Source: JAEUOS01 sp965279115 | GTDB taxonomy: Bacteria; Pseudomonadota; Gammaproteobacteria; Burkholderiales; JAEUOS01 | Direction of reading: 5' to 3' | Assembly (NCBI GenBank): GCA_965279115.1 | Contig: OZ257137.1 | Location: 496,001-560,000, forward strand | DNA length: 64,000 nt | Part shown: in pieces, positions 9,347 through 18,083 of the stretch | Layout of the letters: each line of letters starts with the position of its first letter | How positions within the stretch are numbered: position 1 is the stretch's first letter | Translations under genes and position numbers: made by a program | The notes under the pieces: generated by a model | Told to the model about the DNA's origin: nothing | Databases searched by the model: none | What the model saw: only the letters and a program-made list of their open reading frames with translations

Positions 9347-9760
9347 TCAAGGCTGCGCGGCGCGGAAATTCACCATGCCGGCGCCATCCTCGCCGGGCGT
9401 GAACACCGCCTGCAGGGCCATGCCGACCTTGAGGTCGGCCGGCGCCGTCTCGACCAGGTTGCCGTACAGCTGCGGTCCTTCATCGAGGGTGACCGCCACC
9501 ACCACGTAGGGCACCTTGTCGCGCAGGGTCTTGAAGTAGGGGCGATGGAACTCGCACCAGGACCACAGGGTCGCGCGGCCGGTGACCTCGACCCATTCGA
9601 CCTGTTCGCCGAGACACTTCGGGCAGATGTGCGCAGCCGGAAACCAGTGGTGCCCGCAGGCCGGGCAGTGCGGCACCGAGAGGCGCCCTTCGCCGGCGGC
9701 CTTGAAATGGGGCGCGTTGTCGCCCTCCAGAAGCGGCGCGAGTGCGTCGGGATTGATCAT
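9347..9760 (-). CDS. DUF35 OB-fold / zinc ribbon protein, thiolase partner
   Basis: This 137-residue protein has an N-terminal rubredoxin-like zinc ribbon (C32-x2-C35 and C46-x2-C49) and a C-terminal OB-fold with the ATLWSWCEF strand. DUF35 proteins pair with thiolase-like proteins. In actinobacterial steroid degradation such a pair (Ltp2 with the ChsH2 DUF35 domain) is a retro-aldolase that shortens acyl-CoA side chains. Here the start overlaps the stop of the thiolase-like gene by four bases, so the two are almost certainly made together and form a complex. A role in substrate binding and in stabilising the partner is the standard inference. Confidence 0.88.
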   Translation of the reverse strand: MINPDALAPLLEGDNAPHFKAAGEGRLSVPHCPACGHHWFPAAHICPKCLGEQVEWVEVTGRATLWSWCEFHRPYFKTLRDKVPYVVVAVTLDEGPQLYGNLVETAPADLKVGMALQAVFTPGEDGAGMVNFRAAQP

Positions 9761-10905
9761 GCAGCCTCCCGCGAAAAAATGGCCCCGCTGCAGATCGGCG
9801 AGGCACAGGTGTAGAGGATGTTGTCGGCCTTTTCCAGCTGGCGCGCGCCGCATTCGCCGCGGATCTGACGTACGGCTTCAGTGAACATGCCCCAGCCCTG
9901 CATGTAGCTCTCCGACAGGTGCCCGCCGCTGGTATTGAGGGGCTGCCTGCCGGTAAGCCCGAGGTCGGCGGCGCGCACGTAGTCGGCCGCCTCACCCTTG
10001 CCACAAATGCCGAAGCCTTCCATCGAGAACAGCACCGTGGGGGTGAAGTTGTCGTAGATCATGGTGGCGTCGGTATCCTTCGGCGCGATGCCGGATTGCG
10101 CCTCGATGGCGGCGGCGGCACGGCGCATGCCGGAGTACCAGTAATCCTCAGGCGCGAAGGTGGACCGCGCCAGTTGCGTGGCCGTCGACACACCGGCCAC
10201 ATACACCGGCTTGGTCGGCGCGTCCTTGGCGCGTTCGGCGCGGGTGACGATCAGCGCGATGCCGCCATCGTTGATCAGGCAGTAGTCGAACAGGCGCAGC
10301 GGTGCGGCGATGTACTTCGAGGCGTAGTACTCCTCAGTGGTATAGACCTTCTTCATCACCGCGCCGGGGTTCAGCACCGCATGCTGCCGGCAGGTCACCG
10401 CCACCTTGGCGAGCGCGTCGCCGGCCTTGCCGTACTCGTGCTCGTAACGGTTGAACATCATCGCGTGCACCGCGCCGGGCGAGGTCATGCCGTAGGGAAA
10501 CCACAGCCCCGCCCCGCCGCTGCCATAGCCGTCGCCCTCGCCCCCGTACTTCATGCCGGCGGTGCGGCCATCGTTGCCGTACACCAGTGCGACGGTATCG
10601 ACGCCGCCCGCGGCGATGGCCTGGCAGGCCATCTGCAAGGCGATGGCCGCCATGCGCCCCTGCCCCGGCAGGTTCACCGCGAACTGCGGGTTGATGCCGT
10701 GCAGTTCGCCGAAGCGCTGGTAATCGGGAATTCGGCAGACGATCAGGCCGTCGATGTCGGAGGCCTTGACACCGGATTCGCGCATCGCCGTGCGCAGGGC
10801 TGTGGAGCCCAGCGAATAAGCGTCCTCGCCGGGAAACACGCCGAAGGCGGTCGAGCCGATGCCGGTGATCGCCGCGCGCGGCGGCCTTGGTTTCGCAATG
10901 TTCAT
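9757..10905 (-). CDS. thiolase-like lipid-transfer protein, probable aldolase
   Basis: This 382-residue protein has the thiolase fold but not the classical nucleophile: the region around residues 77-90 reads NLPGQGRMAA with no cysteine where thiolases have theirs. Tyr284 (in MIYDNFT) and Tyr334 (in SESYMQG) fall where the Ltp2 retro-aldolase has its two catalytic tyrosines, as I recall that work. With the overlapping DUF35 gene this suggests cleavage of a beta-hydroxyacyl-CoA rather than thiolysis. The start ATG at 10905 lies 10 bp after the upstream ligase stop and has GAGG eight bases ahead. Automated annotation would probably call it acetyl-CoA acetyltransferase. Confidence 0.85.
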   Translation of the reverse strand: MNIAKPRPPRAAITGIGSTAFGVFPGEDAYSLGSTALRTAMRESGVKASDIDGLIVCRIPDYQRFGELHGINPQFAVNLPGQGRMAAIALQMACQAIAAGGVDTVALVYGNDGRTAGMKYGGEGDGYGSGGAGLWFPYGMTSPGAVHAMMFNRYEHEYGKAGDALAKVAVTCRQHAVLNPGAVMKKVYTTEEYYASKYIAAPLRLFDYCLINDGGIALIVTRAERAKDAPTKPVYVAGVSTATQLARSTFAPEDYWYSGMRRAAAAIEAQSGIAPKDTDATMIYDNFTPTVLFSMEGFGICGKGEAADYVRAADLGLTGRQPLNTSGGHLSESYMQGWGMFTEAVRQIRGECGARQLEKADNILYTCASPICSGAIFSREAA

Positions 10906-10915
10906 GCGCAATGCC

Positions 10916-12493
10916 TCATTTGACGGCTGCACCGACGCGCTGACTGTCCCAGGCGACGGCAACATCCAGATTCTCGGTGAGCTTGTATTTTTCCACCTTG
11001 CCCGAGCCGGTCTTGGGCAGGGCGTCGCGGAATTCGATGTAGCGCGGCAGCATGAACTTCGGCAGCTTCGCCGCCAGCCACGCCAACAGGTCGGCGGGCG
11101 GGATCGCACCCGTCACGCGCGGCACGGCGACGAGGTAGACGTCGTCCTCGCCATCCCCGGCCGGTACGCCAATGGCTGCTGCCTCCACCATCTCGGGATG
11201 CTGCTCCACTGCGGACTCAATGTCGTAGGACGAAATGTTCTCGCCGCGCCGGCGGATGCGCTCCTTCTTGCGGCCGGCAAAGTAGAGGTAGCCGTCCTCA
11301 TCCTGGCGCATCAGGTCGCCCGAATGGAACCACAGGTTGCGGCAGGCCGCCCAGGTGAGTTCGGGCTTGTTGAGATACCCCAGCATCATGGAGCCGGCCC
11401 GCTTCGGCCGCACCACCAGTTCGCCATCGGTGCCCACCGGTACCGGATTGTCGTTCTCGTCCACCAATGCGACATCCCAGTCGGCCGCAGCGCGCCCGGC
11501 GGCGCCGAGCTTGCGCTCCGGATAGGGGGTGTGCACGGTGATGCCCACTTCGGTCATGCCATGCGCCTCGACGATGCGCGGGCCGAAGCGCTCTTCGAAC
11601 TCAAGGTCGTGGTGGGCATTGAACATCACGCGCAGCCGGTGATCGCGGTCCTGGTCCGAAGGCGGCTTGGCCTTGAGGATGGGCGGGATGGTGAAGATGG
11701 TGACGCTTACCGTGGCCTGCGCGGCGCGGATCTCGTCCCAGTAGGTGGTGGCGGAAAAGCGCCGCCCGAGGTGGATTTGCGCGCCCAGCGCCAGCGCCGG
11801 CAGCGTGCCCATGGTGCGCGACATGCCGTGGAACAAGGGCAGCGGCGAATAGATCACGTCGTCGGGCCGGATGCCCACCGAGTTGATGCAGGTCGTAACA
11901 GTCTGCAGGTTGTGCGAATGCGGCAGCACCACCCCCTTGGCCGGCCCGGTGGTGCCGGAGGTGTAACAGATGAGCGACGCGTCCGACGGCGCGCTCTTCG
12001 CCAGCACGGTGGGGCCTTCGGGCACCAGCACCTCACCCTCGCGCACGAAGCCGCCCCCCTCCGGCAACGTGCCCGCACCGCCCACCACGATGCGCTTCAA
12101 CGAGGCACGCTGCGCCGCCGGCAGCGCGGCCAGCGCCGGCGCGAGGCTGGTGTCGGTGATGGCAAACTGCGCGCCGGAATCGCGGATCACATAGGCGAGC
12201 AGGTCACCGGTGTAGGCGGTGTTGACAGGCACGCCGATGGCGTTCAACAGCATCAGGCCGAACCACGAAAAGATGAACTGCGCCGAGTTGTCGAGCATGA
12301 TCAGCACCGGCTGCTGCGGCCCCACGCCCAGGGTCTGCAGGCCGCGCGCGAGGGCCTGGCTGTGCGCGAAAGTCTCGGCATAGGTGTAACTCCGGCCGCC
12401 GATGGTGAGGAAGGGCCGGTCGGACAGTTGCTCGGCGCGCGCGGCCAGCAGGTGGCCGGTGACGCGTTGTTCGTAGGGAAGCGAAAAGCTCAT
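10916..12493 (-). CDS. acyl-CoA ligase, CaiC-like
   Basis: This is a 525-residue ANL-superfamily ligase with YTSGTTGPAKG, AHGMTE, and the hinge sequence HSGDLMRQDEDGYLYFAGR followed by KKERIRRRGENIS. The arginine-rich hinge and overall pattern resemble crotonobetaine/carnitine-CoA ligases. The C-terminal catalytic lysine lies in the TGSGKVEKYK segment. It differs clearly from the second ligase of the operon. It sits between the Bug receptor gene and the thiolase-like gene, so it probably activates the acid delivered to the retro-aldolase branch. Confidence 0.92.
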   Translation of the reverse strand: MSFSLPYEQRVTGHLLAARAEQLSDRPFLTIGGRSYTYAETFAHSQALARGLQTLGVGPQQPVLIMLDNSAQFIFSWFGLMLLNAIGVPVNTAYTGDLLAYVIRDSGAQFAITDTSLAPALAALPAAQRASLKRIVVGGAGTLPEGGGFVREGEVLVPEGPTVLAKSAPSDASLICYTSGTTGPAKGVVLPHSHNLQTVTTCINSVGIRPDDVIYSPLPLFHGMSRTMGTLPALALGAQIHLGRRFSATTYWDEIRAAQATVSVTIFTIPPILKAKPPSDQDRDHRLRVMFNAHHDLEFEERFGPRIVEAHGMTEVGITVHTPYPERKLGAAGRAAADWDVALVDENDNPVPVGTDGELVVRPKRAGSMMLGYLNKPELTWAACRNLWFHSGDLMRQDEDGYLYFAGRKKERIRRRGENISSYDIESAVEQHPEMVEAAAIGVPAGDGEDDVYLVAVPRVTGAIPPADLLAWLAAKLPKFMLPRYIEFRDALPKTGSGKVEKYKLTENLDVAVAWDSQRVGAAVK

Positions 12494-12503
12494 GCGGGTT
12501 GTC

Positions 12504-13490
12504 TCATTCCGGCGTGATCCTGGCCTGCTCGACCAGCCCCTTGAACAGTATGCGTTGCTCGCGGATCAGGCGGTCGAGGTCAGCACGCGTGCCGGAGGCG
12601 GCCTCGGCGCCGAAGATCTCGTAGCGTTCGTTGAGTTTGGGGTCCTGCGCCACCACCCGCGATTCACGGTTGAGGATCTCGATCACGTCGTTGGGCGTAC
12701 CCGGCGGGGCCACCACGGCGAAAAAGCCCGGCACCACGAAGCCGGGAATCGTTTCGGCGGCCGTAGGCGTATCGGGAAAGGTCTTGGCGCGATTCTGCGT
12801 GGTCACCGCGAGCAGGCGCACCTTGCCCGCCTTGACGTGCGGGGCGACGCCCCCCAGACCGTCGATCATCACCGGCAGGCGCCCGCCCATCATGTCCATG
12901 TGGGCCGGCGCGCTCGACGGATAGGCCACGTTGGTGAGACCGGTGGCGCCCTTCTGCTTGAGCCATTCGCCGATCAGGCGCGAGATCGACGCCGACCCCG
13001 GGCTGCCGAAGAAGACCTCCTTCTGCCTGGCCACTGCCATCAGGTCGGCGAGGTTTTTCATCGGCTGGTCGTTGCCGGTGGCGATGCCGAAGGGAATCGA
13101 CACCACCTGCGCCACCGGCACGAAGTCCTTTTCCGGATCGTAGGGTGCGTTCTTGACCGTGTAGGAGGCCAGCACGATGATGGAGTTGCCCGGCATCATC
13201 AGGGTGTATCCATCGGGTTTGGCCGCCGCCAGCGCACGCGCCCCCACCGCGCCATTGCCGCCCGCCTTGAGGTCGATGACCACAGGCTGGCCCAGTTGCT
13301 GGGAAAGGCGGTCGGCGTAGACGCGGGCGATGTTGTCGGTGCTGCTGCCGCCGGCGCCCGGCACGATCAGGGTCACTGGCTTGGCCGGCCACTTCTGCGC
13401 AAGGGCGAGAGGCGCCGTCAATGCGCTGGCGAGCAGCAGGATGGCGGTTGTGGCATGCGCAAGAGCGCGCCGGCTGCAGGGGTGTGTCAT
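12504..13490 (-). CDS. Bug/TctC-family periplasmic receptor
   Basis: This is a 328-residue receptor with a signal peptide (MTHPCSRRALAHA, then a hydrophobic stretch ending in LALAQ). The family strand KWPAKPVTLIVPGAGG follows, and the PDGYTLMMPGN motif lies near residue 95. GGAGAC lies just ahead of ATG 13490. Its stop is 10 bp before the CaiC-like ligase start, so it belongs to the leftward catabolic operon. That placement makes the operon's substrate acid a reasonable ligand guess. It is clearly diverged from the other Bug proteins in the window. Confidence 0.92.
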   Translation of the reverse strand: MTHPCSRRALAHATTAILLLASALTAPLALAQKWPAKPVTLIVPGAGGSSTDNIARVYADRLSQQLGQPVVIDLKAGGNGAVGARALAAAKPDGYTLMMPGNSIIVLASYTVKNAPYDPEKDFVPVAQVVSIPFGIATGNDQPMKNLADLMAVARQKEVFFGSPGSASISRLIGEWLKQKGATGLTNVAYPSSAPAHMDMMGGRLPVMIDGLGGVAPHVKAGKVRLLAVTTQNRAKTFPDTPTAAETIPGFVVPGFFAVVAPPGTPNDVIEILNRESRVVAQDPKLNERYEIFGAEAASGTRADLDRLIREQRILFKGLVEQARITPE

Positions 13491-13536
13491 ACGTGTCTCC
13501 GGGTTGCTTGTTGTCGGCTGTCGGCACATCCGGCGC

Positions 13537-14433
13537 TCAGCGTCCGGCATGGGCGAAGGGGGTTGGCAGGAGGCCCATGCAGTCGACCTGAAAGCCCAGC
13601 ATGTGGCCGGCTTCGGTGTCGTCCTTGTGCTCATGCGCGAACTCCTCGCCGAAGCGCGATGTCGCGACGAACAGCATGTTCATGCCTGCGCCGCCGAACA
13701 TGCAGTGGGTGGGATGCGAGGTCGGCAGTTCGAGATGGCCGAGCAGCTTGCCATCGGCGTCATACCGGTCGATACAGCCGGCGCCGATGCGCGCGCTCCA
13801 CAGCGTGCCGTCGGCCGCCACGGTACTGCCGTCCGGCCGGCCGACGGTCTTTTCATCGTAGGCCACCAGCAGGCGCTCGCCGGACAGCGCGCCGGTTTGC
13901 GGATCGACATCGAAACTGCGGATTTCGCGCTCGAAGGTCTTGGAGAGATACAGGCGCCGGCCGTCCGGGCTGAAACACAGCCCGTTGGACAGGCGCGCAC
14001 CGACGGGGGTGACGCTCGCCTTGCCACCGGCGCCGATGCGGAACAGCCGGGCCAGCGGGGTGGCCAGCTTGCGGTCCATGGTGCCGACCCAGAAATTGCC
14101 CTGCCGGTCGGTCACGCCGTCGTTGAAGCGGTCCTCTTCCAGCGCCGGGCCATGCCATTCGAAGGGTACGTGCATGCCCGTTTCGGTATCCAGGATCACC
14201 AGCGCGGCACGCATCGCCACCAGGAGGCGCGTGGCCGACACCAGGGCGATCGAGCCCGGCGGCCTGGGCATGTCCCAGCGCTTCGAGATGCCATCGGAAA
14301 AGCAGTGGCGGTGGATGGACGGGTCGACCACGTCCACCCAGTACAGCGAGTTCGTCCGCTCGCACCACAGCGGGCTTTCGAACAAGGTACCGCGCGCGGG
14401 CGAGCGCCAGGCCGGTTCGGCTTTTATTTTCAT
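13537..14433 (-). CDS. SMP-30/gluconolactonase-family protein
   Basis: This 298-residue six-bladed beta-propeller belongs to the SMP-30/LRE family of calcium-dependent lactonases. Visible landmarks are the ESPLW motif near residue 19 with the metal-binding glutamate, the NDGVTD motif in mid-protein, and the SNGLCFSPDG motif. Family members hydrolyse sugar or other lactones and esters. GGGAGAC lies upstream of ATG 14433. It is the first gene of the leftward catabolic operon, 46 bp ahead of the receptor start, so it may open a lactone intermediate of the pathway. Confidence 0.88.
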   Translation of the reverse strand: MKIKAEPAWRSPARGTLFESPLWCERTNSLYWVDVVDPSIHRHCFSDGISKRWDMPRPPGSIALVSATRLLVAMRAALVILDTETGMHVPFEWHGPALEEDRFNDGVTDRQGNFWVGTMDRKLATPLARLFRIGAGGKASVTPVGARLSNGLCFSPDGRRLYLSKTFEREIRSFDVDPQTGALSGERLLVAYDEKTVGRPDGSTVAADGTLWSARIGAGCIDRYDADGKLLGHLELPTSHPTHCMFGGAGMNMLFVATSRFGEEFAHEHKDDTEAGHMLGFQVDCMGLLPTPFAHAGR

Positions 14434-14482
14434 TTTTTGTCTCCCTGGCGCACTCCAAGAGCGCCGCCTGCATGCAGCAAGG

Positions 14483-14493
14483 ACATGCAATGT
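14483..14493. promoter_or_regulatory. possible operator upstream of the catabolic operon
   Basis: An 11-bp inverted repeat, ACAT-GCA-ATGT, lies about 50 bp upstream of the SMP-30 gene start, where the promoter of the leftward operon should be. Half-sites of this size suit GntR- or TetR-type regulators, but no regulator gene is near. Short palindromes arise by chance, so this is only a candidate. Confidence 0.25.
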
Positions 14494-14700
14494 AATACTT
14501 TCGCTGCCCGCTTGTTGTCACGCCGCCGTTCCGCGCGGTGCCCCGCATGAATACCACGCGGTTCAGCCGGGCAAGCGGCTAATGCGGATTTTGCATATGG
14601 ATGCGCGAATTGCTTCGTTCCAACGTATGGCGGACGTCGCTATTCTCGAACGCCGCGGATAAAAGCCGGGCAACATTTCCCCGGCCGCGCCCACACCCTC

Positions 14701-14850
14701 ATGTCCATGCAATCCCATCCCCCATCCACGCTCGACGCGGCAGCCCGCGTCAAGACGCGCAGGCGCCTGAATTTGCGTATCGATGCCGGGACGGCTCTGG
14801 TGGTGCTACTCGGATTGCTGGTGGTGATCCAGCTCATCGCCCGCGGCTGA
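14701..14850 (+). CDS. possible 49-residue single-pass membrane protein
   Basis: A short frame encodes a polar, arginine-rich N-terminal half (RVKTRRRLNLRIDAG) followed by about 16 hydrophobic residues (TALVVLLGLLVVIQLI) and a short ARG tail. This is the architecture of small inner-membrane proteins with the N-terminus inside by the positive-inside rule. I see no convincing ribosome-binding site and no family match. It is the only gene on the plus strand between 5639 and 18178. Existence is uncertain. Confidence 0.35.
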   Translation: MSMQSHPPSTLDAAARVKTRRRLNLRIDAGTALVVLLGLLVVIQLIARG

Positions 14851-15123
14851 GCGCCGTCGGCGGTCTCGCGCACCCGATCAGGGACGCTTCAATAAAACGG
14901 CGGCAGGGAGCGCGACTCGTCGAGATCGGCACGGCCGGCATGCGCCTCCGCCAGCCTGGCGATGCAGCCATGGGCAATACGCAGGCAGGCGGCACTTGCG
15001 CGCCCGGCAGTGCGAACCACTGCAGGCATCAACATTTCCGTGGAAAACACGAGGAACATCGCCATCTCCCGCAGGGCGCCCACCATCGGGGCGCCCAAAC
15101 GCATCAGGAAAAAAGGCGGAAGG

Positions 15124-16098
15124 TCAGTCGACCTTGGCGCCGGACCGCTTGACCAGTTGGGTCCAGCGCGGTGTTCCGTTTTGCAACTCCTGTGCCAGAA
15201 GCTCGGGCGAACTGGCCACAACGTCAAAGCCCTGTGCTTCAAGCTGACTTTTCACTTCGCGATTCCTGAGGATCTGGACGATCTCGCGGTTCAGGCGCGC
15301 GACCACCGCTTCCGGAGTGCCTGCCGGCGCGAGGAAACCCTGCCAGGAATTGAGTTCGTATTGCCGCACGCCGCTCTCGGCCAGCGTGGGGATTTCCGGT
15401 GCGCCGGCCGAGCGGGTGCGCGAGGTCACGCCGATGGCCTTGACCCGCCCGCTGCGCGAATGCTGCAGGGCTGCCGGCAGGGTCACGATGGCCGCATCGA
15501 CATGGCCGGCGATCAGGTCCGCCATGGCGGGGCCGCCGCCCTTGTAGGGAATATGCACAAAGTCAGCGCCGGTGAGCGACTCGAGCAGGGTACCGGCGAG
15601 ATGGCCGGGGCTGCCATTGCCCGGCGAGGCCAGGCTCAGCGTGCCCGGCTTCTTGCGCGCCAGCGCGAGCAGTTCCTCGAGGTTGGTCGCTGGCACCTTG
15701 GGGTTGACCACCAGCACCTGCGGCGAAGTGATCGCCAGGGTGATCGGTGCGAACTGCGCGAGCTTGTAGGGCACCGTCGCGTACAGCGAGGTGTTGATGG
15801 CCAGCGGGTCCCAGCCATGCAGGATGGTGTGGCCGTCGGCGGCGGCGTTGGCTACCTGGGCGAAAGCGATGTTGCCACCGGCACCCGGAACGTTTTCGAC
15901 CACCACCGGCTGGCCCAGCGCGGGGGCAAGCTCCTTGGCGAGGGTACGCGCGAGGATGTCCAGGCTGCCACCAGGCGGCACCGGCACGACGATGCGCACC
16001 GGTTTGGTGGGCCAGGATTGGGCCGTTGAAACGGCGGGGGTCAGGAGGGCTGCCGTAGCGGCAAACCCGAGGGCGCGAAGCCAGCGATTCAGAGTCAT
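15124..16098 (-). CDS. Bug/TctC-family periplasmic receptor
   Basis: This is a 324-residue receptor with a signal peptide (MTLNRWLRALG, hydrophobic core, AVSTAQ), the strand SWPTKPVRIVVPVPPGG, and the usual AAADGHTILHG and VHIPYKGGGPA motifs. AAAGGA precedes ATG 16098. It stands alone, with about 190 bp to the kdpE-like gene upstream and a 690-bp gap downstream, so context gives no ligand. No permease genes are near. Confidence 0.92.
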   Translation of the reverse strand: MTLNRWLRALGFAATAALLTPAVSTAQSWPTKPVRIVVPVPPGGSLDILARTLAKELAPALGQPVVVENVPGAGGNIAFAQVANAAADGHTILHGWDPLAINTSLYATVPYKLAQFAPITLAITSPQVLVVNPKVPATNLEELLALARKKPGTLSLASPGNGSPGHLAGTLLESLTGADFVHIPYKGGGPAMADLIAGHVDAAIVTLPAALQHSRSGRVKAIGVTSRTRSAGAPEIPTLAESGVRQYELNSWQGFLAPAGTPEAVVARLNREIVQILRNREVKSQLEAQGFDVVASSPELLAQELQNGTPRWTQLVKRSGAKVD

Positions 16099-16292
16099 GT
16101 CGATTCCTTTGCCTGACGGCGCCCTGGATCTCAAGGAGCCGCACTTGTCGAGGAAGCGAATGTAGGGGCGAACCGCGCGGAATGGAACGAACCAATCCTG
16201 ATTACCAAATGCACAAACGGACTTACGAACTTGCGCCGACCTGCGCCGCTCCGCGCGGGCCTGATCCGGCGCGCCGCCACGGACACTTCGGA

Positions 16293-16988
16293 CTACTCGT
16301 CGCCCACCAGACGGTATCCGACCCCGCTTTCGGTGAGGAAATGGCGCGGTCGCACCGGGTCGGCCTCGAGCTTGTCGCGCAACTGCTTCATGTAGATGCG
16401 CAGGTAGTGCGTATCGGCCCCATGGGTCGGCCCCCACACCTCGGTGAGTAACTGCCGCTGGGTGACCACCATGCCCAGGTGGCGGGCCAGGCAGGCGATG
16501 ATGCGGAACTCGATGGGTGTGAGCTTCACCGGATTGCCCGCAAGACTGGCGCGGCGCGCTTCCAGATCGATCAGGGCGTCGCCCAGCCGCAACGCACCGT
16601 CGCCACTGGCCGGGCGCACCGCATGGCGCAACGCCACCCGCACCCGCGCAAGCAGTTCGCCCACCCCGAAGGGCTTGGTCACATAGTCGTCGGCGCCGGC
16701 ATCGAGCGCCTCGATCTTGGAACGTTCCTGGGCGCGCGCCGAGAGCACCACGATGGGCATGGGAGACCATGCACGAATACGGCGGATCACCTCGATGCCA
16801 TCGAAGTCCGGCAGCCCGAGATCGATGATGGCCATGTCGGGCTTGTGGCTGGCGGCATCGATGGTGCCGCGCCGGCCGGCGCCGGACTCCACCACCTTGT
16901 AGCCGGCGGCCCCGAGCGAGGCGCGCAGGATGCGGCGGATCTCCGGCTCGTCCTCGATCACCAGAATGGTGGCCACCGTGTCGGTCAT
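16293..16988 (-). CDS. kdpE: KdpE-like OmpR-family response regulator
   Basis: This 231-residue regulator has a receiver domain (acidic pocket E12-D13, phospho-acceptor D56, and the lysine of a VTKPFG loop near residue 105) and a C-terminal winged helix with KLTPIEFRIIACLARHLG. The pattern TQRQLLTEVWGPTHGADTHYLRIYMKQLRDKLE is characteristic of KdpE, which responds to potassium limitation and normally controls kdpFABC. It lies one base after the KdpD-like kinase stop. No kdpFABC genes are present here; kup is transcribed divergently instead. The symbol is by similarity only. Confidence 0.88.
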   Translation of the reverse strand: MTDTVATILVIEDEPEIRRILRASLGAAGYKVVESGAGRRGTIDAASHKPDMAIIDLGLPDFDGIEVIRRIRAWSPMPIVVLSARAQERSKIEALDAGADDYVTKPFGVGELLARVRVALRHAVRPASGDGALRLGDALIDLEARRASLAGNPVKLTPIEFRIIACLARHLGMVVTQRQLLTEVWGPTHGADTHYLRIYMKQLRDKLEADPVRPRHFLTESGVGYRLVGDE

Positions 16989-16989
16989 G

Positions 16990-18060
16990 TCAGTCCGCCT
17001 CGGCCGGCATCTGCGGCACCGCCTCAACCGGCAGACTGAAGCGAAACGCGGTGCCGCCCCCCGCCACGCGTTCGGCCCAGGCGTCGCCACCATGCAGGCG
17101 CACGATGGCCCGGCAGATCGCCAAACCAAGACCGACGCCGCTGCCTCCGCCATGCACCGGGCCGCGATGGAACTTGGCGAACACCCGCTCGAACTCGTCG
17201 TCGTCCAGGCCCGCGCCATAGTCCTCCACCGAGACGACCAGTTGTGCCGCCTTGTGCTGCGCGCGCAGGCGCACCAGCGTGCCGGCCAGCGTATGCCGCG
17301 CGGCATTTTCCAGCAGATTGGTGAGTACCTGGTCGATCAGCGCGGCATCGACCCGCACGAGAGGCAGGTCGGAAGGCAGTTCCGTCAGGACGCGGTGCGA
17401 GGCCAGCAGGTCGGCCAGCCGGGTAAGCACGGTGCCGCTGATCTCGGCGATCGAGGCCCAGTCGCGTGCGAGTTCGATGGCGCCGGCCTCCAGGCGTGTC
17501 ATCTGCAAGAGCTTGGCCACCAGTTCGGAGGTGTCCCGCGAGCGCTCGAAGATGCTGCGCGCCAGGGCCTCGCGCTCGGCCGCGGGCAGGCGTTCACCGC
17601 CCTCGATCAGGCTTGAGGAGGCACCGGCAATCACCGCCAGCGGCGTGCGCAGGTCATGCGATATCGAGGCCAGCAACGTGTTGCGGATACGCTCGGTCTC
17701 GGTTTCCACCACCAGCGCCGACTGGGCTGCCGCCTGGCGACGGGTGCGCTCGATCAGGTTCGAGACCACCAGCGCCACCACCAGCATGATGGCGAAGGTG
17801 AACAGGTACTGCACGTCCTCGACCGTGAAGGCACCTTCGGGCGGCACGAACATGAAGTCGAACGCCGCCACGCACAGCATCGCGCTGGCGATCGCCGCGC
17901 CGCGGGTGAAGAACAGCGCGATCAACACCACCGCCAGCAGATACACCATGGCGATGTTGACGATGTCGAAGCGCGGCGCCATCGCCCACCCCGCCAGGGT
18001 GCAGAGCACGGTGGCGGCGACGGCGGCGGCATAACCAGCCCAGGGTGCGCGAAGGTCCAT
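16990..18060 (-). CDS. truncated KdpD-like sensor histidine kinase
   Basis: This 356-residue kinase corresponds to the C-terminal part of KdpD. It starts almost directly with four closely spaced membrane segments (about residues 8-105, DUF4118 type). A HisKA domain follows with H135 in SISHDLRTPLAVI, then an ATPase domain with the N-box TNLLENAARHT and a GSGVGLGLAI G-box. E. coli KdpD is about 894 residues, with a roughly 400-residue cytosolic KdpD/Usp region at the N-terminus; that region is absent here. The frame upstream of the ATG is intergenic promoter DNA, so this is not a frameshifted gene. It should still phosphorylate the adjacent regulator but must sense by the membrane part alone. 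Confidence 0.87.
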   Translation of the reverse strand: MDLRAPWAGYAAAVAATVLCTLAGWAMAPRFDIVNIAMVYLLAVVLIALFFTRGAAIASAMLCVAAFDFMFVPPEGAFTVEDVQYLFTFAIMLVVALVVSNLIERTRRQAAAQSALVVETETERIRNTLLASISHDLRTPLAVIAGASSSLIEGGERLPAAEREALARSIFERSRDTSELVAKLLQMTRLEAGAIELARDWASIAEISGTVLTRLADLLASHRVLTELPSDLPLVRVDAALIDQVLTNLLENAARHTLAGTLVRLRAQHKAAQLVVSVEDYGAGLDDDEFERVFAKFHRGPVHGGGSGVGLGLAICRAIVRLHGGDAWAERVAGGGTAFRFSLPVEAVPQMPAEAD

Positions 18061-18083
18061 GCAGCGACTGTAGCGCAGCGCGG

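Larger units (their letters stand above)
14434..15123. other. 690-bp stretch with little coding evidence
   Basis: This gap separates two leftward genes and holds the promoter region of the catabolic operon at its left end. The only readable candidates are a 49-codon rightward frame (14701-14850, listed separately) and a 71-codon leftward frame at 14889-15104. The latter begins MRLGAP and has no recognisable motif or ribosome site. I see no tRNA or mobile element in it. Base composition is less GC-rich around 14490-14700 than in the flanking genes. Confidence 0.5.

Noticed and set aside
14889..15104. 71-codon minus-strand frame beginning MRLGAP
   Set aside because: It has no ribosome site, no family pattern and a composition close to random. 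I describe it only as part of the gap.
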